A stretch of 11,308 nt of DNA from Prevotella sp. (GCA_017541365.1 JAFXZF010000022.1:1-11308); one strand, 5' to 3'; numbered from the stretch's first letter, positions 1-7,014 are shown. Made by a program: numbers and translations. The notes: generated by a model from the sequence alone, not told the origin.

Positions 1-498
1 GATATTGCCTTGCCTTGCTGCTACTATATGGTCTTCAACAGTGGAGAGAATCTCGACATCGGGCGACAGTGCCTTGTGGATATAGGGAGCACGGATAAAA
101 GTCATGGGGAAGTCGGGGGCTATGCCCTTGACTTCTCCTTTTGCATTGAAGCTGCCCAACTGCCTGCCGTAGGCGTTGCGGCGCACATCGATGTCCATGG
201 CACCCAAAGCTCCTGTGCGTGGCTTGCCGTCCTCCTGCTTTGCCAAAAGTATAAGTCCGGCGCAGGTGGCGAAAACGGGCAGACCGCCGAGGATGTCATG
301 ACGGATGGGCTCCATAAGTCCCAACTCACGCATTAGCTTTGCCTGCACGGTGCTCTCACCGCCTGGCAGTATAAGACCGTCCTTAGACTGTTGCCAGTCG
401 CTGAACTGTCTTATCTCGAAACTCTCTACACCGAGCCGGTGAAGCATCTGCTCATGTTCTATGAATGCCCCTTGCAGGGCAAGTACTGCTATCCTCAT
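1..498 (-). CDS. pdxT: PdxT, glutaminase subunit of pyridoxal 5'-phosphate synthase (partial)
   Basis: PdxT releases ammonia from glutamine and channels it to PdxS for direct synthesis of pyridoxal 5'-phosphate in the cytosol. The reading frame begins at ATG (498-496), directly after the pdxS stop codon with no spacer, and stays open to the window edge, giving 166 residues. The N-terminus MRIAVLALQGAFIEH, the oxyanion motif LPGGEST (residues 44-50) and the nucleophile motif FATCAGLI with Cys79 are typical of the class I amidotransferase fold of PdxT. The visible part ends in DHIVAARQGNI. The family is about 190 residues, so roughly 25 residues including the His and Glu of the catalytic triad lie outside the window. 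The zero spacing to pdxS suggests translational coupling, which fits the stoichiometric PdxS-PdxT complex. Identification is firm. Confidence 0.96.
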   Translation of the reverse strand, partial: MRIAVLALQGAFIEHEQMLHRLGVESFEIRQFSDWQQSKDGLILPGGESTVQAKLMRELGLMEPIRHDILGGLPVFATCAGLILLAKQEDGKPRTGALGAMDIDVRRNAYGRQLGSFNAKGEVKGIAPDFPMTFIRAPYIHKALSPDVEILSTVEDHIVAARQGNI

Positions 499-1374
499 CT
501 ATTTTCCGCGCTCTGCCATGAGCAGTTCTATTTCCTGTTCGTTGATACCTACCATAGCCTCACCGAGGTCCGCAGAGAGTTCTGCCAGTAGCTTGGCATC
601 CTTGTAGTTGGTGACGGCCTGCACTATAGCAGCAGCACGTTTAGCAGGATTTCCGCTCTTGAATATTCCACTGCCAACGAACACTCCCTCAGCACCAAGT
701 TGCATCATTAGGGCTGCATCGGCAGGAGTTGCCACACCGCCTGCGGCAAAGTTGACTACGGGAAGTTTACCGTTTTCGTGAACATAGCGCACAAGGTCGA
801 GTGGTGCCTGCAACTGCTTTGCCGCCTCAAAGAGTTCATCTTCGCTCATTGAGACAAGACGACGTATCTCGCTCTGCATCATGCGCATGTGGCTCACAGC
901 CTGCACCACGTCACCTGTGCCCGGCTCACCCTTTGTCCTTATCATCGTCGCACCCTCGGCAATACGACGAAGAGCCTCGCCGAGATTTTTTGCACCGCAA
1001 ACGAAGGGCACGTCAAATTGCATCTTGTCGATATGGTAGATATTGTCAGCAGGCGACAGAACCTCACTCTCGTCGATATAGTCTATCTCTATTGCCTGCA
1101 ATATCTGAGCTTCAGCAATATGTCCAATACGGCACTTTGCCATAACAGGAATACTCACCGCCTCCTGAATACCGCGTATCATCTTAGGGTCACTCATTCT
1201 TGACACTCCCCCTGCGGCACGTATGTCAGCAGGGATGCGTTCCAATGCCATCACCGCGCAGGCACCAGCAGCCTCAGCTATCTTTGCCTGTTCGGGCGTG
1301 GTAACGTCCATGATCACTCCGCCTTTCAGCATCTGTGCCAACTGGCGGTTAAGTTGTTGTCTGTCTTTGTTCAT
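499..1374 (-). CDS. pdxS: PdxS, synthase subunit of pyridoxal 5'-phosphate synthase
   Basis: PdxS condenses ribose 5-phosphate (or ribulose 5-phosphate), glyceraldehyde 3-phosphate and ammonia from PdxT into pyridoxal 5'-phosphate. The 291-residue product is full length for this TIM-barrel family. Key residues are in place: Asp23 in [13 protein letters not shown], the Schiff-base lysine Lys80 in [10 protein letters not shown], and the second lysine Lys148 in [11 protein letters not shown]. The phosphate-binding segments [15 protein letters not shown] and [11 protein letters not shown] and the C-terminal MAERGK are also typical. The ATG at 1374-1372 lies inside the end of the upstream ThiD-AraC gene (26-nt overlap), and the stop codon abuts the pdxT start, so the three genes form one tight operon. 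No Shine-Dalgarno sequence is visible; the region before the start is A/T rich, as is usual in Bacteroidota. Confidence 0.98.
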   Translation of the reverse strand: MNKDRQQLNRQLAQMLKGGVIMDVTTPEQAKIAEAAGACAVMALERIPADIRAAGGVSRMSDPKMIRGIQEAVSIPVMAKCRIGHIAEAQILQAIEIDYIDESEVLSPADNIYHIDKMQFDVPFVCGAKNLGEALRRIAEGATMIRTKGEPGTGDVVQAVSHMRMMQSEIRRLVSMSEDELFEAAKQLQAPLDLVRYVHENGKLPVVNFAAGGVATPADAALMMQLGAEGVFVGSGIFKSGNPAKRAAAIVQAVTNYKDAKLLAELSADLGEAMVGINEQEIELLMAERGK

Positions 1375-2275
1375 TTGTGTTTGTATTATTGTATTTATAT
1401 TCTGTAGGCGAGATGCCCTTATGCTTTTTGAAGAAACGCGAGAGGTGTGCCTGCGACGAGAAGCCGAGACGCTGTGCTATATCCTTTAGGGGATAGTTGG
1501 TAGCAGTAAGCATAGTGGCAATCTCGCTGACTATGCGCTCGTCAATGATATACTTAGGCGAACGGCCGGCTATGTTTCGCGTAACCTGAGCAAGGTAGCG
1601 TGGACTCACATTGAGTTGCTCGGCATAAAATGATACATCAGCATAGTGGCTGTAGTATCTATCTACCTCGTCAAGGAAACGGTTGTAGAGTTCCTCGCTG
1701 CGGCTGTTGCCCTCGGCGTATGCAGCAGGCAACTGCTTGAGAAAGGTGCGTGCATGGAGCATAGCATCGGCTATCTCCTCGTCTTGGCTGAGATAGAATG
1801 CCACTGCCGATGACAGTTGGTTGGCATGACCGTGACGGCGTGATGCCTCGGGCAGGTCGGAGGGCTCAAGCACCACAGTGCATAGAGGTATGAGCAACCG
1901 CTGGATTGCATCATATACATCGGGTGACACGAGTTTGTCGCCATGCGTGGAACGCAGCACGGGGGCATAGATGATGTGACGCGGCTTGTAATGGCTGAGC
2001 ACCTCTGCCAAGGTCTCTACGACATCGATACGTCGCAGCAGACCAATCTTGACAACCTGCGGCTGTAAGTCATTGATGATAGCCTCCACCTGCTGTCGGA
2101 CCACGGCGGCAGGGAGATCATAGAATTCTTGAATGCCGAGCGTGTTCTGCACCGTTATTGACGTGACCGCCGATGCTGCTATACCACCCAACTCACCTAT
2201 GAGACGTATGTCTGCCTGCACACCTGAACCTCCGGTACCGTCGCTACCTGTTATCGTAAGTATTGTATTGCGCAT
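1349..2275 (-). CDS. Fusion of degenerate ThiD/PdxK-like kinase domain and AraC-type DNA-binding domain; putative pdxST regulator
   Basis: The 308-residue protein has two parts. Residues 1-185 resemble the ThiD (hydroxymethylpyrimidine/pyridoxine kinase) fold: [16 protein letters not shown] (8-22), the substrate-side motif TVQNTLG with Gln43 (41-47), VVKIGLL (74-80) and THGDKLV (110-116). Normal ThiD is about 260-270 residues. Here LEPSDLPEA (136-144, the usual PNLPEAE) runs straight into [18 protein letters not shown], where ThiD has HGTGCTLSSAIA. About 60-70 residues and the anion-hole/catalytic GTGC are therefore missing. Residues 199-295 are a standard AraC double helix-turn-helix ([20 protein letters not shown] and [20 protein letters not shown]). 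It is the first gene of the pdx operon and overlaps pdxS by 26 nt. I infer a kinase-derived vitamer sensor controlling pdxST rather than an active kinase. Domain calls are firm; ligand and target are inferred. Confidence 0.88.
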   Translation of the reverse strand: MRNTILTITGSDGTGGSGVQADIRLIGELGGIAASAVTSITVQNTLGIQEFYDLPAAVVRQQVEAIINDLQPQVVKIGLLRRIDVVETLAEVLSHYKPRHIIYAPVLRSTHGDKLVSPDVYDAIQRLLIPLCTVVLEPSDLPEASRRHGHANQLSSAVAFYLSQDEEIADAMLHARTFLKQLPAAYAEGNSRSEELYNRFLDEVDRYYSHYADVSFYAEQLNVSPRYLAQVTRNIAGRSPKYIIDERIVSEIATMLTATNYPLKDIAQRLGFSSQAHLSRFFKKHKGISPTEYKYNNTNTNEQRQTTT

Positions 2276-2305
2276 GTTACTTTACGTTTGCGGATGCAAA
2301 GTAAC
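2276..2305. promoter_or_regulatory. Inverted repeat GTTACTTT-N14-AAAGTAAC overlapping the pdx promoter; candidate operator
   Basis: The arms GTTACTTT (2276-2283) and AAAGTAAC (2298-2305) are perfect inverted copies. The right-hand arm covers the predicted -7 box, and the left-hand arm abuts the ATG of the ThiD-AraC gene. A second, slightly offset short palindrome TTTGC-GGAT-GCAAA lies inside (2287-2300). If the promoter call is right, one arm is not in the RNA, so the repeat would act at the DNA level, for example as a binding site for the AraC-type protein encoded just downstream. Regulator binding is inferred. Confidence 0.45.
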
Positions 2306-2327
2306 AAAAAAATACAGAAACTGGCAA
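2276..2327 (-). promoter_or_regulatory. Predicted promoter of the ThiD-AraC/pdxS/pdxT operon
   Basis: On the minus strand a -7-like box TTACTTTG (+ strand 2297-2304) lies 20 nt after a -33-like TTG (2325-2327). This approximates the Bacteroidota consensus TTTG / TAnnTTTG with one mismatch in the -7 box. The implied transcript would start near 2290 and have a leader of only about 15 nt before the ATG at 2275. It sits between the lepB terminator and the regulator gene, where a new promoter is needed. Inference from consensus only. Confidence 0.5.
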
Positions 2328-2366
2328 GATTATTTCCTTTTATGTAAAAAGAATATGCAATTTTGC

Positions 2367-2406
2367 AAAACAGCCGAGATGCATCAGTCATTTGCATCTC
2401 GGCTGT
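2367..2406 (-). terminator. Intrinsic terminator after lepB
   Basis: A perfect 14-bp inverted repeat (2370-2383 with 2393-2406, arms built on CAGCCGAGATGCA) closes a 9-nt loop. It begins 32 nt downstream of the lepB stop codon. On the minus strand the stem is followed by TTTTGC. The + side also carries TCTTTT, so it could work in both directions, but no + strand gene reaches it. It separates the lepB transcript from the pdx operon. Confidence 0.85.
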
Positions 2407-2437
2407 CTTTTATTCCCATTAAAAGTTAACGATAGTG

Positions 2438-3880
2438 TTACTTTATATTGTCAACCATACGGAAGAGGCGGTTCCACCTCACTCCGTTGAAGCCACGACG
2501 GTCAGGGTCGCTTGACCACCAAATGAAGATGGGTTTGCCTACGATGTGGTCTTCCGGCACAAATCCCCAATAGCGTGAGTCGGCACTATTGTGACGGTTG
2601 TCACCCATCATCCAGTAGTAGTCCATCTTGAATGTATATTCCTTAGCCACCTTGCCATTGATGAGTATCTTGCCATCGCGAGTCACCTCAAGGTCGTTGC
2701 CTTCATACACTCGGATAGGACGCTCGTAGATGGGGAGATTCTCCAGCGTCAGCTTCACGCTCTTACCCTTCTGAGGTATCCACACTGGACCATAGTTGTC
2801 ACGAGTCCAGCCATAACGGGCATTGAGCGGATATATATCGCCAACGGTCTGTTCGAGGTTTGGCTTGATGGATGCCACGAGGTCCTTACGCTTGCTGAGC
2901 TCAGCCACAGCACGCTTGGTGAGCGGCATATAGCCAAATTGGTTGAGCTGCGTGATATCCTCCTGTGATATACCGAGTTCCTTCATGAGGTCATCAGGCA
3001 ACATGTTATTGAGCTTCACGAAGTAGGTATATTGCACGTTGTCTGGCTCCTTGTTTGCCTTACCGTCGATATACACTATGTGGTTCTTTATCTGGAGGGT
3101 TTGCCCTGGCAGTCCTACACAACGCTTGACGTAGTTCTCACGACGGTCAACAGGACGTGAGATGAGTTTGCCATACTCCTGTGGGTCGGACAAGATATAC
3201 TGTCTGCCTGCCTGATAAGCCAGTTCGTAGTAGTGACGCAGGTCCATGGGTTTGAGACTGTCGAGCTGCACATTGATGCCTTGCTGCATAAGTATCTGCT
3301 GACCGTAGCCATAGCACATCTGATAGTAGTCCTGGGGTTGCCAACGTGGCTCGCTCACCACGGTATCACCTGCTGGGTAATTGAACACCACGATATCATT
3401 TAGCTGTATCTTTCCCAAGCCAGGCGCACGGCGGTAGTCCCATTGCGGCCATTCTATGTACGACTTGATATTGCCTACTGGCAACGTATGCTGCGTAAGC
3501 GGCATGGTGAGAGGGGTCTGCGGAATGCGAGGTCCGTAGCTCACCTTGCTTACGAAGAGGTAGTCGCCGGTGAGTAGTGACTTCTCCAAGGAACTTGACG
3601 GTATGACGTAGTTCTGGAAGAAGAACAGGTTGATGAAATAAACCGCCACGAGGGCGAATACCAGGGCATCGACCCACGACATAAGCATGCGTGGAAAACT
3701 GTCGAGGTCTTTCCACCAGTCCCAACGTATCTTCTTTGAAATGTAGGCGTCATAGATGAACGGAACAACAATAAGTCCGAGCCAGCTCTTGAGCCACCAC
3801 AGGAATGCGAGGTATAGCACGAGGACGATGACGAACTTCGTCCACTGCACCTTCATATTTGGTTGATTCTTCTTACGCAT
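2438..3880 (-). CDS. lepB: Signal peptidase I (leader peptidase)
   Basis: This inner-membrane Ser/Lys protease removes signal peptides from exported proteins. The 480-residue product has hydrophobic N-terminal segments at about 15-43 and a transmembrane segment at about 70-88 (WVDALVFALVAVYFINLFFF) before the catalytic domain. The nucleophile motif VIPSSSLEKSLLTGD places the catalytic Ser at residue 97. NDIVVFNYPAGD (161-172) is box C. YVKRCVGLPGQ carries the general-base Lys252. MMGDNRHNSADSRYWGFVP (about 424-442) is box E. The Ser-Lys distance is about 155 residues, against 55 in E. coli LepB, because of inserts in the periplasmic domain; long forms are usual in Bacteroidota. The ATG lies 3 nt after the dapB stop, so the two are co-transcribed and a strong terminator follows. 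Confidence 0.97.
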   Translation of the reverse strand: MRKKNQPNMKVQWTKFVIVLVLYLAFLWWLKSWLGLIVVPFIYDAYISKKIRWDWWKDLDSFPRMLMSWVDALVFALVAVYFINLFFFQNYVIPSSSLEKSLLTGDYLFVSKVSYGPRIPQTPLTMPLTQHTLPVGNIKSYIEWPQWDYRRAPGLGKIQLNDIVVFNYPAGDTVVSEPRWQPQDYYQMCYGYGQQILMQQGINVQLDSLKPMDLRHYYELAYQAGRQYILSDPQEYGKLISRPVDRRENYVKRCVGLPGQTLQIKNHIVYIDGKANKEPDNVQYTYFVKLNNMLPDDLMKELGISQEDITQLNQFGYMPLTKRAVAELSKRKDLVASIKPNLEQTVGDIYPLNARYGWTRDNYGPVWIPQKGKSVKLTLENLPIYERPIRVYEGNDLEVTRDGKILINGKVAKEYTFKMDYYWMMGDNRHNSADSRYWGFVPEDHIVGKPIFIWWSSDPDRRGFNGVRWNRLFRMVDNIK

Positions 3881-3883
3881 CTT

Positions 3884-4600
3884 TTAGAACTTAAACATAT
3901 CGTCAATAGTCAGCAAGCCTTCGTGCTCCGCAGTGTATTCGGCAGCGAGTACGGCACCGAGTGCAAAGCCCTGACGTGAGTGAGCATCGTGAGTGATGGT
4001 TATCATATCAGCAGGCGAGTCGTAACTGATGCTATGGATGCCTGGCACCTCGCCACGACGCACATCGTCAATGCGCAACACATCGGGAGATGTCTCATGA
4101 AGTCCCCACTTGCTCTTGCGGTCGAGACGGTCAACAATTTGCTCGGCAAGGGTGATGGCGGTGCCTGACGGTGCATCAAGTTTGTGCACATGGTGGGTCT
4201 CCACCATATTGACATCATACTGTGGAAACTGGTTCATTATCTTTGCCAGATACTTGTTGACAGCAGAGAAGATTGCCACGCCCACTGAGAAGTTCGATGC
4301 CCAGAAGAGAGTCTTGCCCTCGTTGGCACAGGCATTGCGCACCTCGTCACCATGGTCTTTGAGCCATGCCGTAGTACCGCTGACAACCTTCACACCAGCC
4401 TTCCATGCCTTGAGGTAGTTGTCGTAAGCCACCTTGGGGTTGGTAAACTCTATTGCAACGTCAGCACTGGCAAAGGCTGCAGACTCAAAGTCCTGCTGGT
4501 TGTCAATGTCAATGATACTTACTATCTCGTGACCACGAGAAAGGGCAATCTGCTCTATCATTTTGCCCATCTTACCATATCCTATTAATGCTATCTTCAT
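3884..4600 (-). CDS. dapB: 4-hydroxy-tetrahydrodipicolinate reductase
   Basis: DapB reduces hydroxy-tetrahydrodipicolinate to tetrahydrodipicolinate with NAD(P)H, on the way to meso-diaminopimelate and lysine. The 238-residue product starts with the Rossmann motif IALIGYGKMGKMIE (3-16). It contains the VSGTTAW segment and the catalytic signature ETHHVHKLDAPSGTA, with His136 as proton donor and Lys140. Near the end are GEVPGIHSISYDSPADMITITHDAHSR and GFALGAV, as in the family. It is somewhat shorter than E. coli DapB (273), as is common in Bacteroidota. lepB follows after 3 nt; rnc lies upstream across a 73-bp spacer without a clear terminator or promoter, so dapB may belong to the fabF-rnc transcript. 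Confidence 0.97.
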   Translation of the reverse strand: MKIALIGYGKMGKMIEQIALSRGHEIVSIIDIDNQQDFESAAFASADVAIEFTNPKVAYDNYLKAWKAGVKVVSGTTAWLKDHGDEVRNACANEGKTLFWASNFSVGVAIFSAVNKYLAKIMNQFPQYDVNMVETHHVHKLDAPSGTAITLAEQIVDRLDRKSKWGLHETSPDVLRIDDVRRGEVPGIHSISYDSPADMITITHDAHSRQGFALGAVLAAEYTAEHEGLLTIDDMFKF

Positions 4601-4605
4601 ATATT

Positions 4606-4644
4606 TAAGGGAGTTAAAGGAATTAAAAAATTAAAGGAGTTAAG
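4606..4644. repeat. A/T-rich repeats in the dapB leader
   Basis: The 73-bp rnc-dapB spacer contains two direct copies of TTAAAGGRRTT-like sequence (4614-4624 and 4631-4641, offset 17 bp). They are flanked by further TTAAGG/GTTAAG pieces. The nearest end is 6 bp before the dapB ATG. I recognise no known element; it may affect translation initiation of dapB or simply be slippage-derived spacer DNA. Confidence 0.4.
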
Positions 4645-4665
4645 ACAATACATGAGTGCCTCACT

Positions 4666-4686
4666 CGTAACTATTAACTGCGAACT
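4666..4686. repeat. Three degenerate 7-bp units (nnDAACT) across the rnc stop codon
   Basis: The units CGTAACT (4666-4672), ATTAACT (4673-4679) and GCGAACT (4680-4686) are in perfect 7-bp phase. They span the rnc stop codon (4676-4674). They resemble the cleaner GTGAACT/ATGAACT array at 9242-9269. Because the last unit is coding, the final residues of RNase III are partly made from repeat sequence. Confidence 0.4.
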
Positions 4687-5765
4687 GAATAAGCTTCTGC
4701 CTCGGCCTCGGCTATGATGTCCTCGCGAGACTTCCGTTTCATTCTTACGTCAACATCCTCAAGGGTGAGATCATCAACTTCACGCTCTGCTTCACTCGTC
4801 ACTTCATCATTATTGACATCGTTGATATCCTTTACAATCACGAGGTCATCACTGGGTGATTCTACATCAGGTGCCACGCTGACAGGCATCTCCTCCATCT
4901 GTGTGCGAGCGGTCTTTGCTGCAAAGATTCTGTCGATAAACTTACCATCGGAACGTAGTTTCTTGAGTGTCATCTCGCAAGCGTGCTGTTGGCTCTCTTT
5001 CTTAGAAAATCCTTCTGCAGAACATCCGTCGATATCCTCCAATACCACGGTATAGACAAACTTTGGTGAGCCATTCTCATCCTGCGACTGATCATCTAAG
5101 CGGAAGCTTAGATTGATGCGGTTCTTCTGCGACCATTCCAGTATCTTTGACTTGAAGTTGACCTCCGTATAAGCTATCCTATCAACATTCATGTACTTGC
5201 CCATGACACGCTTCTCCCAAAACTGACGACATGCGTCATAGCCACGATCGAGATACACAGCTCCCACGAGAGCCTCAAAAGCGTTGCCGCCGATATAGCT
5301 GTTATGGCTCACGTTGCGTCCACTCGCCATTATGAGTTTTGATAGTCCCATCTGCTGCGCCAGCTTGCCGAGTGCATCACGCTGCACCATCTTGGAACGT
5401 GCATTAGTAAGAAATCCCTCTGACTTACCGGGGAAATATCTGTAGGCTACAGCGCCCACGACAGCATCAAGTATGGCATCGCCAAGAAACTCCAGACGCT
5501 CGTTATTGAGAGGGCGACCCAATTTCTTGCCTTTCCTTGCGTCCGCTTTCCCTCTGTCTTTTCCCTTGGCATTCTTAACCATTGACTTAGCCAGTACCTT
5601 CATCTCTTTCTCAGTTGCCCGATGTCCAAGGCTCTTGTGCATAAGAGCTATCTTGTAGAAGGTGATGTTGCGTGGAAAGAATCCCAGTATATTATATAAA
5701 GCAAGATAAAGCTCCTTCTCCTTACGGAAAGGGAGCTTTATCCTATCTATTATATTACTCAGCAT
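4674..5765 (-). CDS. rnc: Ribonuclease III
   Basis: RNase III cleaves double-stranded RNA during rRNA processing and mRNA turnover. I chose the ATG at 5765 (363 residues, MLSNIIDRIKLPFRKEKELY), which overlaps the fabF end by 11 nt; an in-frame ATG at 5807 would run 53 nt into fabF. The signature NERLEFLGDAILD (88-100) carries the Glu89, Glu92 and Asp96 equivalents of E. coli E38, E41 and D45. GGNAFEALVGAVYLD has Glu164 (E. coli E117) but Asn161 where E. coli has D114. A dsRNA-binding domain covers about 204-270. Two additions stand out: a Lys/Arg-rich insert at about 60-84 just before the signature, and a tail of about 80 residues, largely acidic. A long hairpin lies in the first codons. The acpP-fabF-rnc order is common in bacteria. 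Confidence 0.96.
   Translation of the reverse strand: MLSNIIDRIKLPFRKEKELYLALYNILGFFPRNITFYKIALMHKSLGHRATEKEMKVLAKSMVKNAKGKDRGKADARKGKKLGRPLNNERLEFLGDAILDAVVGAVAYRYFPGKSEGFLTNARSKMVQRDALGKLAQQMGLSKLIMASGRNVSHNSYIGGNAFEALVGAVYLDRGYDACRQFWEKRVMGKYMNVDRIAYTEVNFKSKILEWSQKNRINLSFRLDDQSQDENGSPKFVYTVVLEDIDGCSAEGFSKKESQQHACEMTLKKLRSDGKFIDRIFAAKTARTQMEEMPVSVAPDVESPSDDLVIVKDINDVNNDEVTSEAEREVDDLTLEDVDVRMKRKSREDIIAEAEAEAYSVRS
5702..5745 (-). promoter_or_regulatory. Long hairpin at the start of the rnc coding region
   Basis: On the minus strand an 11-bp perfect inverted repeat, GATAAAGCTCC (5742-5732) with GGAGCTTTATC (5715-5705), continues inward. There is one C-A mismatch, then five more pairs including one G-U, to a GTAA loop (5725-5722), a GNRA-type tetraloop. 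Three weaker pairs extend it outward, giving about 20 positions of near-continuous duplex at codons 7-22 of rnc. That length suits an RNase III substrate. Structure is seen; function is inferred. Confidence 0.5.
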
Positions 5766-7014
5766 ACTTCTTGAATATAACGCAGGCATTGTGACCGCCG
5801 AAGCCAAACGTGTTGCTCAGAGCGGCACGAACCTCGCGCTTCTGTGCCTTGTTAAAGGTGAAGTTCATATTGTAGTCTATCTCCTCATCGTTGTCACCAT
5901 CCTCATGGTTGATGGTAGGCGGTATGATATCTTCCTCTACAGCTTTCACGCATGCCATAGCCTCTACAGCGCCTGCAGCACCGAGGAGGTGACCTGTCAT
6001 AGACTTGGTAGAGGATATATTGAGCTTGTAAGCCCACTCGCCGAAGAGGTCCTTGATGGCTTTTGCCTCAGAGCGGTCACCTACAGGAGTTGATGTGCCA
6101 TGAACGTTGATGTAGTCAATATCTTCCGGCTGCATCTCTGCATCCCTCAGTGCCTCTGCCATGACAATCTTAGCACCCAAGCCTTCTGGATGTGATGCTG
6201 TGATGTGATGTGCATCGGCTGACATGCCTGCACCTACCATCTCACAGTATATCTTAGCACCACGTGCCTTGGCATGCTCCAGTTCCTCGAGGATGAGACA
6301 GGCCGAACCCTCACCCATCACAAAACCGTCGCGACTGCCAGAGAACGGACGACTTGCCTTCTGTGGCTCGTCATTGCGTGTTGACAAGGCGTGCATAGAA
6401 CAGAAGCCGCCCAAGCCAGGGTCGGTGATAACAGCCTCAGCACCGCCAGCCACGATGATATTTGCCTTGCCCAGACGTATGAGGTTGAAAGCGTCTGCGA
6501 GAGCATTTGTAGATGATGCGCACGCACTGGTGGTCGCATAGTTGGGTCCATGGAAGCCATAGCGTATAGAGATATGACCTGGTGCGATATCACCAATCAT
6601 CTTAGGAATGAAGAAAGGACCGAACTTTGGCTGATCCTTATGCTCAGAATAATATTCGAGCTCTTCCTGCATTGTCTTCAGACCACCGATACCCACACCG
6701 TAGATAACACCTACGCGGTCCTTATCGATTGTCTCAAGATCCATACCAGAATCCTTTATTGCCATGTCAGCTCCTGCAATAGCCATCTGACAGAATTTGT
6801 CCATCTTACGTGCTTCCTTCCTGTCAATCCATACCGTTGGGTCGAAGTCCTTCAGTTCACAAGCAAAGGTAGTCTTGTAACGTGAAGCATCAAACTGCTT
6901 GATAGTATCAGCACCGCTTACGCCTGCAAGCATATTCTTCCATGTCTCCTCGGCAGAAAGTCCCAGTGGTGTAACGGCACCCAAGCCTGTCACTACAACT
7001 CTTTTTAATTCCAT
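5755..7014 (-). CDS. fabF: 3-oxoacyl-[acyl-carrier-protein] synthase II
   Basis: FabF condenses malonyl-ACP with acyl-ACP in the elongation cycle of type II fatty acid synthesis. The 419-residue product is the usual length. The thiolase-fold Cys-His-His triad is complete: Cys165 in TTSACASSTN, His305 in NVHGTSTPVGD and His342 in TKSMTGHLLGAAGAVEA. RVVVTGLGAVTPLG at the N-terminus and NTFGFGGHNACVIFK at the C-terminus are diagnostic of KAS II rather than FabB or FabH. acpP, its substrate carrier, lies 149 bp upstream behind a terminator. rnc follows with an 11-nt overlap. No consensus promoter is visible in the spacer, so fabF may depend on read-through from the acpP promoter. The leader contains repeats described separately. 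Confidence 0.98.
   Translation of the reverse strand: MELKRVVVTGLGAVTPLGLSAEETWKNMLAGVSGADTIKQFDASRYKTTFACELKDFDPTVWIDRKEARKMDKFCQMAIAGADMAIKDSGMDLETIDKDRVGVIYGVGIGGLKTMQEELEYYSEHKDQPKFGPFFIPKMIGDIAPGHISIRYGFHGPNYATTSACASSTNALADAFNLIRLGKANIIVAGGAEAVITDPGLGGFCSMHALSTRNDEPQKASRPFSGSRDGFVMGEGSACLILEELEHAKARGAKIYCEMVGAGMSADAHHITASHPEGLGAKIVMAEALRDAEMQPEDIDYINVHGTSTPVGDRSEAKAIKDLFGEWAYKLNISSTKSMTGHLLGAAGAVEAMACVKAVEEDIIPPTINHEDGDNDEEIDYNMNFTFNKAQKREVRAALSNTFGFGGHNACVIFKKYAE

Noticed and set aside
1349..2275. Active hydroxymethylpyrimidine kinase (thiD) for thiamine synthesis
   Set aside because: The ATP/catalytic region is missing or altered, an AraC domain is fused on, and no thiamine genes are nearby; the neighbours are pdxS and pdxT.
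4654..4666. Small hairpin GAGTG-CCT-CACTC in the rnc-dapB spacer as a terminator
   Set aside because: Only 5 bp and no T-run follows on the minus strand.
5766..5807. In-frame upstream ATG that would lengthen RNase III by 14 residues
   Set aside because: It would overlap fabF by 53 nt and adds residues unlike RNase III. The ATG at 5765 gives the usual MLSNIIDRIKL-type start and an 11-nt overlap.
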